Shown: positions 1-4,552 of the stretch, piece after piece
Layout of the letters: each line of letters opens with the position of its first letter
Numbering within the stretch: position 1 is the first letter of the stretch
From: an uncultured Limosilactobacillus sp.
Lineage (GTDB): Bacteria; Bacillota; Bacilli; Lactobacillales; Lactobacillaceae
NCBI GenBank assembly: GCA_944326735.1
Contig: CALVFC010000027.1
Coordinates: 1 to 13,360 of the forward strand
Reading direction: 5' to 3'
Length of the DNA: 13,360 nucleotides
Made by a program: the position numbers and the translations under genes
The notes under the pieces: model-generated
Told to the model about the DNA's origin: nothing
The model's database searches: none
Seen by the model: only the letters and a program-made list of their open reading frames with translations

Positions 1-1258
1 GCCATTTCTGTTCACCATGTTCATCCTGGTAAGGATAAACAAAGGCAATTGCCGTATTATCAGAAAACATTGAATAGTCAAAACCGATATAAACTTGGCG
101 ACCCTGAATATCGAAGCTTGGGATAACTGCCTTTTCAATATCTGATAGTTTCAGATAACTATTAGTGGCTTCTTGCAACCAAAGATTCAGATTCTTATTC
201 TGAAAATCATCAACCGTGCCAGCTAACATATCCGAATCGCGTTTATCGCGTAATCCATCAAGCAAGACATCATGTTGACTAGGTAAATCTAGCAATGGAT
301 TAGACTTAACCCACGTATCTTCCTTGAAAGTTTCATCCAGGCTATCCTGTGCCCAAATTAAACCAAGGGTTCGATCAGCTTCCCGGCTGAAATCTTGTTC
401 CATTACCTGTTGAATGGTTTTCTGTTCATCATGAAACGGTACTGATGGATCAGGATAAGAAGTAGAAATTTCAATGTATTGATGATTAGGAACTTTAACC
501 TGACCAGATACAATCTTCTTCGTTCCTTCACGGCTCTTGATATTCCCCACTTCATCAAAAACCGCTGTCGTAAAGTGGTAAGAATCATACTTACCAGCAT
601 TAAACGATAGCGGTCGTAGGTTGTTGTTAAACTTGCGCATGTTAATCCCACTATGGTCATGAATCACTAATTCATCTTCATGAGCAAGCGCCTTAAATAC
701 CGGCTGGTCTACCGTAATTTTCTTTAACATGTCAGCAATATAGCCGTAAAGTTTACCCGTTTGATCATAATTCTCCGCCGTCACAAGAAAGTCTTGGTTA
801 GACAGCCCCATCGATTCGATCAAGAATGAGTAGCACATGTAAATAGCCATAAGGTATGACTTACCTTGTCCACGGGCGACTGACAGAACAACCCGGGTAA
901 AACGTTTAGTGTTTAATTCATCTCGCCAACCAAATAACATTCCAAAAATAAACTTTTGCCAGGGCATTAACCGACTTGGTTCACCAGTGTCGACGTTTGG
1001 CGCAATCGAAGCGAATTTCAAAATCTTATCCACTTCGTTCACATCGTAGTGATAAGGAAAATCACTACTACCAATTCGTTGCAAATCTCGCACGTGACGG
1101 AACGCTGCCAGTTTCATTAGATAACCAGTGGTTGTTTCCTGATCCAGCACTGAAAAAGCATAAGAAGTAGCAGGGTCAGTATATTTCTGTTTGATCTTGG
1201 CAAAATTCAAGCCATGGTATGCACCTAGCACATCATGGCTTTGTGTTAAATCAATCAT
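1..1258 (-). CDS. terL: Terminase large subunit, N-terminal 419 residues (cut by window edge)
   Basis: This is the packaging motor ATPase-nuclease of an HK97-like siphophage. The reading frame is open from ATG 1258 to the left edge, with no stop in 419 codons. A Walker A motif ARGQGKS lies at residues 128-134 (Lys codon 862-860) and a Walker B TAVFDE at 231-236, with the catalytic Glu at 236. The sequence YIGFDYS near residue 390 carries Asp394, the likely first metal ligand of the RNase H-fold nuclease; the rest of that domain is outside the window. The start lies one base after the terS stop, so translation is probably coupled; there is only a weak AGG ahead of it. Motif order and length fit Terminase_1. 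Family assignment is confident; the cut (cos or pac) is inferred from the neighbours. Confidence 0.95.
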   Translation of the reverse strand, partial: MIDLTQSHDVLGAYHGLNFAKIKQKYTDPATSYAFSVLDQETTTGYLMKLAAFRHVRDLQRIGSSDFPYHYDVNEVDKILKFASIAPNVDTGEPSRLMPWQKFIFGMLFGWRDELNTKRFTRVVLSVARGQGKSYLMAIYMCYSFLIESMGLSNQDFLVTAENYDQTGKLYGYIADMLKKITVDQPVFKALAHEDELVIHDHSGINMRKFNNNLRPLSFNAGKYDSYHFTTAVFDEVGNIKSREGTKKIVSGQVKVPNHQYIEISTSYPDPSVPFHDEQKTIQQVMEQDFSREADRTLGLIWAQDSLDETFKEDTWVKSNPLLDLPSQHDVLLDGLRDKRDSDMLAGTVDDFQNKNLNLWLQEATNSYLKLSDIEKAVIPSFDIQGRQVYIGFDYSMFSDNTAIAFVYPYQDEHGEQKW

Positions 1259-1259
1259 C

Positions 1260-1715
1260 CTAAACTAACCCCGATTCTTTTAGCTGTTCAGCCACTGATT
1301 TTTCATTTTTATGACTAGCAATCTGCATTAACTGTTGACGTCCTTTAGGTGATAAACCTAATTTGACACCAATCTGATTAAGCTGGTTAACCGCGTCTTT
1401 CATAATGCTAACCGCTGGATTCTTTCGATAACCAGTGAAGTCTTTGCCGATCACTTTTCCCGTATTATCTTGCAAAGATGTAAACATCTTGGTTTGAATC
1501 CCGTTTTTAAGTACTTCTTGATAGGCATTACGATAGATTTCATAGTCAGCACAGTATTGTTCGACCAAGCTTGAATCGATCCGCTCAACACGACCAGTTG
1601 ACTCTAAATACGGCACTACCTTACGCCAACAGACACTTGCCAGTGGGCCTAAATAGGAAGGTGGATCCTTTGGTAAATGTCCGTTATTCTGCTTGAAATA
1701 AGCTTGTTTTGCCAT
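1260..1715 (-). CDS. terS: Terminase small subunit, P27 family
   Basis: The small terminase recognises phage DNA and delivers it to the large subunit. The 151-residue product has the P27-type pattern: an N-terminal DPPSYLGPLA...W..VVPYLESTGRVERID stretch (about residues 17-50), then an aromatic segment with YCADYEIYRNAY, and a C-terminal NPAVSIMKDA...LGLSPKGRQQL. I chose ATG 1715 because AGGAGG sits seven bases upstream; a TTG one codon earlier is too close to that site. It directly precedes terL and follows the HNH gene and a GC-rich gap, the usual layout in cos phages. Function is confident from pattern and position; sequence identity to named members was not tested. Confidence 0.9.
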   Translation of the reverse strand: MAKQAYFKQNNGHLPKDPPSYLGPLASVCWRKVVPYLESTGRVERIDSSLVEQYCADYEIYRNAYQEVLKNGIQTKMFTSLQDNTGKVIGKDFTGYRKNPAVSIMKDAVNQLNQIGVKLGLSPKGRQQLMQIASHKNEKSVAEQLKESGLV

Positions 1716-1850
1716 CAAATACCCTCCTTTCGTTTACAGTTGTAGCCCCCAGGGGCAAAAATAATTAATTTTTGACCTTGCATGCAAGCCGATTGAAATG
1801 TGTGCGCTCTTTTGAGCAGCGGTTGTGGGGCGGGGGTCAAAATTTTCAAA
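1716..1850. other. Noncoding packaging segment, candidate cos site
   Basis: This 135-bp gap between the HNH and terS genes contains no reading frame worth calling. It holds a perfect 12-bp palindrome CTTGCATGCAAG (1777-1788), a GCCCC/GGGGC mini-hairpin (1745-1756), a GCTC-TTTT-GAGC hairpin (1806-1817) and a strikingly G-rich core GGGGCGGGGGTC (1827-1838) in otherwise AT-rich DNA. From memory, staphylococcal cos phages have a similarly G-rich cohesive end in the same HNH-terS neighbourhood. The exact nick positions cannot be read from sequence alone. The terS ribosome binding site (about 1722-1727) is at the downstream end. Confidence 0.45.
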
Positions 1851-2348
1851 TTATTTTTTTGAAATCAAAATTTTTATTTTTGAAATTTGTTTGACCTCCG
1901 GCACATCATGTCGATGGTGACCTTGACCGGTGCCATAGTAGGATTGCTCCCATTGTGTTTTAAGATGGTGACACCTCCGACAGATGGTGGCCAAGTTGTT
2001 GATACTTGCCTTGCGTGTTTGATCATATTCGATTGGTACAATGTGATCGACCGTCTTGCTGTTGGGTTGACCACAGTACTGACAAACATAATGGTCACGA
2101 TCAAGCACTTGTTGTCTTAGTCGTGACCATGTTGCGGTTCGATAGAAGTTGTACTGTTCACTTTTGATATCGTTACGATATCGAGTAACATGATTGTACT
2201 TATGTTGATACTGCTTACTATGTGCTCGTGCCCACCGTTGTCGATTAGCTAAGTACTCGGCTTCGTACTGATGGTGTTGCTTGCAATAGTGATCAGGTAA
2301 CTGAACCATGGCATGACAACCATGGTATCTACATCGTCGATATCTCAT
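1851..2348 (-). CDS. HNH endonuclease (packaging-associated)
   Basis: The 165-residue protein is an HNH nuclease of the kind encoded beside terminases, where the family is known to assist terminase cutting at cos (Kala and colleagues, 2014). Zinc knuckles flank the active site: CQYC (89-92) and CRRC (123-126), with the ββα-metal motif VDHIVPI (Asp101-His102), Asn118 and His127. An extra N-terminal Cys/His cluster, CX4C at 6-11 then CX2H at 22-25, resembles the finger found at the N-terminus of many phage HNH proteins. The last dozen residues are a low-complexity Ile/Lys tail encoded by AT-rich DNA. Its ATG overlaps the upstream stop (ATGA), implying coupling. Confidence 0.9.
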   Translation of the reverse strand: MRYRRCRYHGCHAMVQLPDHYCKQHHQYEAEYLANRQRWARAHSKQYQHKYNHVTRYRNDIKSEQYNFYRTATWSRLRQQVLDRDHYVCQYCGQPNSKTVDHIVPIEYDQTRKASINNLATICRRCHHLKTQWEQSYYGTGQGHHRHDVPEVKQISKIKILISKK

Positions 2349-2512
2349 ACGTTAACAAACCACGCAATCAATAACGTCACTAACAATACGATTACTTCAA
2401 ACGCTAACAGGATTAAAGCTGGTAATATTACTAGCCACCATGACCATGCAACTATTCCCATTAGCTTTGCCATTACAAAGATGGCCGTTAACACAATTGC
2501 TAACCATTGCAT
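2345..2512 (-). CDS. Small two-span membrane protein
   Basis: The product is a 55-residue hydrophobic protein with two likely membrane spans (about residues 2-20 and 27-50), containing a WSWWLVILPALI segment. This resembles the small phage proteins annotated as transmembrane Fragile-X-F, which I recall from Lactobacillus phages. The start ATG 2512 has GGAGG seven bases upstream; an earlier in-frame TTG lies before that site and is unlikely. It overlaps the HNH start by four bases, so the two are probably co-translated. Function is unknown; nothing here identifies it as a holin, and its place is far from a lysis module. Confidence 0.75.
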   Translation of the reverse strand: MQWLAIVLTAIFVMAKLMGIVAWSWWLVILPALILLAFEVIVLLVTLLIAWFVNV

Positions 2513-2531
2513 ATGTATTCCTCCAAACAAA
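2510..2531 (-). repeat. Duplicated translation initiation region, copy near 2512
   Basis: The bases upstream of ATG 2512 read TTTGTTTGGAGGAATACATATG. They match the bases upstream of ATG 2844 with two differences. See the partner entry at 2842-2863. Confidence 0.6.
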
Positions 2532-2535
2532 ACTA

Positions 2536-2844
2536 TTACAGTGATCTTACAAACCTATGAAAGTTGCGATGAGCTCGATTACGTTTCTCAATTGGATTGT
2601 TACTCCATTTCAATTCTCGAATGATTCTTTTAGCATTTTTCCTAGTCCAATTTCCCATCCAAACCTGGTTCATCTTTGCCATTATTTCATTAGCTTTGAA
2701 CATACACGTCTCAACTTCATATGATGGCGATGAACAATCTAACGGACCGTTTGTATCATCGTCACTACATTCATTGATATGCACTTCCATCATTGGTGCA
2801 TCTGTCGTTTTTTGTTTTGCGTAAAAGACTAAGTCATTATCCAT
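2536..2844 (-). CDS. Hypothetical phage protein, 102 residues
   Basis: I do not recognise this protein. The N-terminal half is acidic (ECSDDDTNGPLDCSS), the C-terminal third is strongly basic with KRIIRELKW and EKRNRAHRNFHRF, which could contact nucleic acid. I use ATG 2844, preceded by GGAGAG; longer in-frame extensions would run back through the intrinsic terminator at 2861-2889 and are implausible. It is the first protein gene after that terminator, so its expression should depend on read-through or antitermination, or on a promoter I cannot see. Its initiation region is almost identical to that of the next gene. Confidence 0.6.
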   Translation of the reverse strand: MDNDLVFYAKQKTTDAPMMEVHINECSDDDTNGPLDCSSPSYEVETCMFKANEIMAKMNQVWMGNWTRKNAKRIIRELKWSNNPIEKRNRAHRNFHRFVRSL

Positions 2845-2863
2845 ATGTATCTCTCCAAACAAA
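2842..2863 (-). repeat. Duplicated translation initiation region, copy near 2844
   Basis: The minus strand reads TTTGTTTGGAGAGATACATATG. It shares 20 of 22 bases with the copy at 2510-2531, including the Shine-Dalgarno site and start codon. The upstream end of this copy is the T-tract of the terminator, so the duplication may have placed the gene directly behind the terminator. Confidence 0.6.
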
Positions 2864-2889
2864 AAAAGCCCAGTCATTCGACTAGACTT
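2861..2889 (-). terminator. Intrinsic terminator at the end of the structured leader
   Basis: On the minus strand AAGTCTAGTC pairs with GACTGGGCTT (10 bp including two G-U pairs) around a GAAT loop, followed by seven T. This is a classic Rho-independent terminator. It ends the structured RNA that begins near 3590 and stands only 17 bases ahead of the first late protein gene's ATG. Confidence 0.85.
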
Positions 2890-2904
2890 AAAGAAAGTAT
2901 GTTC

Positions 2905-2929
2905 GTGCCCAGCTTTCCACACTGAGCAC
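2905..2929 (-). ncRNA. Hairpin in structured leader (last before the terminator)
   Basis: GTGCTCAG pairs with CTGGGCAC (8 bp, one G-U) around a nine-base loop on the minus strand. It lies 15 bases upstream of the terminator hairpin and abuts the stem at 2930-2991. Confidence 0.5.
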
Positions 2930-2991
2930 ATGCTGACACGAAAGTAGCGAGGTGCTAATCTACACATCCTTCCAAATTAATATGTCAGCAT
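2930..2991 (-). ncRNA. Closed 9-bp stem element in structured leader
   Basis: ATGCTGACA pairs perfectly with TGTCAGCAT, enclosing 44 bases that include a GTAG/CTAC hairpin. Size and closing stem are tRNA-like, but I see no T-arm or anticodon arm. Confidence 0.5.
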
Positions 2992-2992
2992 T

Positions 2993-3065
2993 CGGGAAGC
3001 AATAAAAATAACAATATATAGTATGGGAAACTCCTTATTGTTTATTTTTGTTGCTATGCTTCCCG
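2993..3065 (-). ncRNA. Long rod-like hairpin in structured leader
   Basis: CGGGAAGC pairs with GCTTCCCG. After a three-base bulge the arms continue for about 16 more pairs with one mismatch and one bulge (CAACAAAAATAA... against ...TTATTTTTATTG). The terminal region of about 19 bases contains a small GGA-GTT-TCC hairpin. The element sits between two closed stems with at most one unpaired base on either side. Confidence 0.6.
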
Positions 3066-3144
3066 ATGTCGGTAGCTGGAATCGAACCAGTATCAATCCT
3101 AGACCACTCAAGGAAAAAGCTCTGCCATTGAGCTATACCGACAT
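3066..3144 (-). tRNA. tRNA-like element with intact D-arm and T-arm, aberrant anticodon arm
   Basis: GTCGGTA (3142-3136) pairs with TACCGAC (3074-3068) as a 7-bp acceptor, extendable to 9 bp. The D-arm GCTC-AATGGCA-GAGC and the T-arm CTGG-TTCGATT-CCAG are canonical. The anticodon region cannot form a 5-bp stem with a 7-base loop; the best fold is TCCT/AGGA around ten bases, so no anticodon can be assigned. No CCA is encoded. It could be a decayed tRNA, a tRNA mimic or a domain of the larger RNA. Confidence 0.5.
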
Positions 3145-3213
3145 ATGACTGCCATGTGTTTAATAATAAGAAAGAAGGTCTGTTCACCTCTGTTCTTATA
3201 GTGTACAGTCATA
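3144..3213 (-). ncRNA. Closed stem element with inner hairpin
   Basis: TATGACTG pairs perfectly with CAGTCATA. Inside, ATAAGAA pairs with TTCTTAT and, after two mismatches, five further pairs (including one G-U) close a GAACAG loop. No tRNA T-loop is present. Confidence 0.5.
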
Positions 3214-3215
3214 CA

Positions 3216-3264
3216 TGAGAGCAAAGTTGTTGTATCGCAAAACTTAGTTTCTTTACCGCTCTCA
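3216..3264 (-). ncRNA. Closed 7-bp stem element with T-arm-like hairpin
   Basis: TGAGAGC pairs with GCTCTCA. One base before the 3' strand lies a hairpin AAGTTTTG-CGATA-CAACAACTT with a single bulged C, in the place a T-arm would occupy, but the TTCRA signature is absent. Confidence 0.45.
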
Positions 3265-3265
3265 A

Positions 3266-3323
3266 TGCTGATGAACGGAATCGAACCGTTCCATTAGGGT
3301 GTTCGGCCCTAACCTTTATCAGC
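3266..3323 (-). tRNA. tRNA-like element lacking a D-arm, GAA (Phe-like) anticodon
   Basis: GCTGAT pairs with ATCAGC, with an A-C mismatch at position 7. Only AAGG separates the acceptor from a perfect six-pair anticodon stem TTAGGG/CCCTAA with loop CCGAACA, giving GAA at the anticodon position but C instead of U at position 33. The T-arm AACGG-TTCGATT-CCGTT is perfect. The D-arm is wholly missing; the element is about 58 bases long. No CCA is encoded. Charging by the host is doubtful. Confidence 0.45.
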
Positions 3324-3472
3324 GTAAGCAACTCTAAAGCCATAGAAACAAGTTGCGAGTTTCTTTATACATTAAGTAATGGATGTTGTAAGACTAGTAG
3401 AACAACATTAATATGTTTAGGAGTTTTACAAATTGGCATGTAGATTGTGAAGACTGTAAAACGCTAGTCTTA

Positions 3473-3522
3473 ATGCGAACGATGGAACTTGCATCCATCT
3501 GTGAGCTAAACCCAATTCGCAC
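3473..3522 (-). tRNA. Short tRNA-like element with T-arm remnant
   Basis: GTGCGAA pairs with TTCGCAT (7 bp, one G-U). A T-arm-like hairpin GATGGA-TGCAAGT-TCCATC differs from the consensus loop by one base. Between them lies only a TGGG-TTTAGCT-CACA hairpin with one mismatch, where UAG would be the nominal anticodon. There is no D-arm. The element is only 50 bases, too small for a normal tRNA. Confidence 0.35.
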
Positions 3523-3539
3523 CTATATGTTTATTCCAG

Positions 3540-3579
3540 AGAGATGAAGAGTTTAACGACATCTTCAGGTCGCATCTCT
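3540..3579 (-). ncRNA. First closed stem of the structured leader
   Basis: AGAGATG pairs with CATCTCT on the minus strand and encloses a CGAC/GTCG hairpin. It begins about ten bases after the predicted start of late transcription, so it would form the 5' end of the leader RNA. Confidence 0.4.
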
Positions 3580-3589
3580 AATCTTTCGA

Positions 3590-3625
3590 CAATACCAATA
3601 TAAGGTATAAAACAGTCATTTTCCT
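3590..3625 (-). promoter_or_regulatory. Probable activator-dependent late promoter
   Basis: A -10-like TATATT lies at 3602-3597 on the minus strand, predicting a start near 3590. The -35 position (about 3625-3620) reads GGAAAA, far from TTGACA, and coincides with the last 11-bp repeat of the array downstream of the rinA-like gene. A poor -35 covered by an activator site is what an activator-dependent late promoter should look like. The start site is inferred. Confidence 0.5.
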
Positions 3626-3683
3626 GCGGATTTACTGCGGATTTACTGCAGAAAAACTGCAGAAAGTATGCAGAAAAACTGCA
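3618..3683 (-). repeat. Six tandem 11-bp repeats, probable RinA/ArpU operators
   Basis: On the minus strand the units are TGCAGTTTTTC, TGCATACTTTC, TGCAGTTTTTC, TGCAGTAAATC, CGCAGTAAATC and CGCAGGAAAAT, back to back with no spacer. The invariant part is GCA at positions 2-4 of each unit. An 11-bp period places every unit on nearly the same face of the helix. The array begins four bases after the activator's stop codon and ends on the late promoter, so it is the likely binding platform for that protein. Confidence 0.75.
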
Positions 3684-3686
3684 AGA

Positions 3687-4091
3687 TTATTTTTGGGGGA
3701 TGTACTTAGCGGCTTCGCATAGCGCATTGTATTGATAGTCATAAAATGTTCGCTCGGATAGGCCAAGTTTCATTCTGACTTGAGTTACTGACCAGTGATG
3801 ATGAACAAACCGCATTGACAAAATATCCGCATAAATGTCATATTCGTCTCCCCATTCCCGAATTTCATTCAGGATCCAATCGCGATGTTTCCATTCATAC
3901 TGTGCATTCACATAGTTAACCATTGCAGCATCTGGATCTGATCGACTACCTTTCGGCATTCCATCAATTTCTGGAGAACCAAGGCGCGGTTTTAATTGAC
4001 GTGCTTTCGTTTTCCAATCATGATACTGTTTCAAATATTGTTTGACTTGATTGATATCATCTTGATTTAAGTCCTTATAAACGCTCTGCAC
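3687..4091 (-). CDS. RinA/ArpU-family late transcriptional regulator
   Basis: The 134-residue protein resembles RinA/ArpU regulators, which switch on packaging and morphogenesis genes in phages of Gram-positive hosts. The C-terminal part, IYADILSMRFVHHHWSVTQV followed by LGLSERTFYDYQYNALCEAA (about residues 86-128), is the sigma-region-4-like HTH with the characteristic tryptophan and S-RTFY segment; the N-terminal half is a charged helical region. I start at GTG 4091 because AAGGGAG sits nine bases upstream; a longer in-frame extension to a TTG at 4187 would run through the plus-strand terminator and has no matching site. Position just before the operator array and the terminase block supports the role. 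ArpU versus RinA subfamily is not resolved. Confidence 0.8.
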   Translation of the reverse strand: MQSVYKDLNQDDINQVKQYLKQYHDWKTKARQLKPRLGSPEIDGMPKGSRSDPDAAMVNYVNAQYEWKHRDWILNEIREWGDEYDIYADILSMRFVHHHWSVTQVRMKLGLSERTFYDYQYNALCEAAKYIPQK

Positions 4092-4108
4092 GTCCGCACA
4101 CTCCCTTG

Positions 4109-4117
4109 TGATATAAT
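4109..4117 (+). promoter_or_regulatory. Candidate plus-strand extended -10 promoter
   Basis: The plus strand reads TGATATAAT, a perfect extended -10, with start expected near 4124. No good -35 is seen 17 bases upstream. It would give an RNA of about 43 bases ending at the plus-strand terminator 4142-4166, antisense to the leader of the rinA-like gene. Chance in AT-rich DNA is possible. Confidence 0.3.
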
Positions 4118-4141
4118 GAATATTGTTATTTATATCCGGAA

Positions 4142-4166
4142 GCGTCCTACTTGTAGGGCGTTTTTT
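4142..4166 (+). terminator. Intrinsic terminator on the plus strand, against the gene direction
   Basis: CGTCCTAC pairs with GTAGGGCG (8 bp, one T-G pair) around a tight loop, followed by six T in the plus direction. On the minus strand no T-run follows the hairpin, so it works one way only. All genes here run on the minus strand, so its target must be antisense transcription. Confidence 0.7.
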
Positions 4167-4167
4167 G

Positions 4168-4542
4168 TTACAATACTCCACGTTCAATCAATGTTTTCTT
4201 AGTATGACCAGATACCATAATTAAATATGATATTCCAACACCTTCAGCATGCCATTCCCGCAAACACCGATCCAAACGCTGTTGACTAGCACCAGCATAT
4301 TGTAAGCGATGATAATCAGACTTGAACTTTAAATTGAGTGCTTGCGTATGGCCATGAAATTTAGCGCTTGCCGCATTGTATTCATCAACGTCTTCGTAGG
4401 GCACATCGGTGTATTTCAATCCATTCAGGTCAATCGTACAAGTGTCGTTTGAGTCATTCATATAAATAACGTGGCCACGCAATCCTTTATATAAGATTGG
4501 ACCGCCTAACGTAAATTTACGCGTTAGTTTCTTCTTATCCAC
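4168..4542 (-). CDS. Hypothetical phage protein, 124 residues
   Basis: I do not recognise this family. The N-terminus is basic (KKKLTRKF), followed by a β-rich stretch with LYKGLRGHVIYMNDSNDTCTIDLNG (about residues 14-41) that could be a small barrel. The C-terminal 35 residues, from RCLREWHAEGVGISYLI to HTKKTLIERGVL, look helical and might be an HTH, though not clearly. GTG 4542 is chosen because GAGGTG lies six bases upstream; GTG 4551 is an alternative three codons earlier. It ends just before the plus-strand terminator and the rinA-like gene. Confidence 0.6.
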   Translation of the reverse strand: MDKKKLTRKFTLGGPILYKGLRGHVIYMNDSNDTCTIDLNGLKYTDVPYEDVDEYNAASAKFHGHTQALNLKFKSDYHRLQYAGASQQRLDRCLREWHAEGVGISYLIMVSGHTKKTLIERGVL

Positions 4543-4552
4543 ACATCTCACC

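Larger units (their letters stand above)
2861..3590 (-). ncRNA. Large structured noncoding RNA (late leader), tRNA-like chain
   Basis: No protein gene fits in about 800 bases here. Instead the minus strand contains consecutive closed stems, given in transcription order by outer coordinates: 3540-3579 (AGAGATG), 3473-3522, 3423-3462 (GTTTTACA), 3383-3408 (ATGTTGT), 3328-3356 (GCAACT), 3266-3323, 3216-3264 (TGAGAGC), 3144-3213 (TATGACTG), 3066-3144, 2993-3065 (CGGGAAGC), 2930-2991 (ATGCTGACA), 2905-2929 (GTGCTCAG with one G-U) and the terminator. From 3323 down to 2905 the elements abut with 0-2 base gaps. Five closing stems are perfect at 8 bp or more, where a uniform-composition estimate expects fewer than one. 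The unit starts about ten bases after the predicted late start site and ends at a terminator. Candidates are a GOLLD/ROOL-like ornate phage RNA, a decayed tRNA cluster, or an antitermination leader. The folding here is by eye only. Confidence 0.65.

Noticed and set aside
403..660. Minus-strand open frame inside the large terminase gene
   Set aside because: It is in a different frame from the Walker-motif-bearing terminase frame, which is continuous from 1258 to the edge.
1887..2624. Plus-strand open frames opposite the HNH and small membrane protein genes
   Set aside because: Composition follows the complementary coding strand, there are no ribosome sites, and the minus-strand genes have clear motifs.
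2845..2967. N-terminal extension of the gene ending at 2536
   Set aside because: It would translate through the terminator and leader hairpins; GGAGAG before ATG 2844 gives a proper start.
3618..3683. CRISPR-like array
   Set aside because: Repeats are 11 bp and contiguous with no spacers, so they are operators rather than CRISPR.
3687..4187. Longer form of the late activator starting at TTG 4187
   Set aside because: The extra 32 codons run through the plus-strand terminator hairpin and overlap the previous gene, while GTG 4091 has AAGGGAG at proper spacing.
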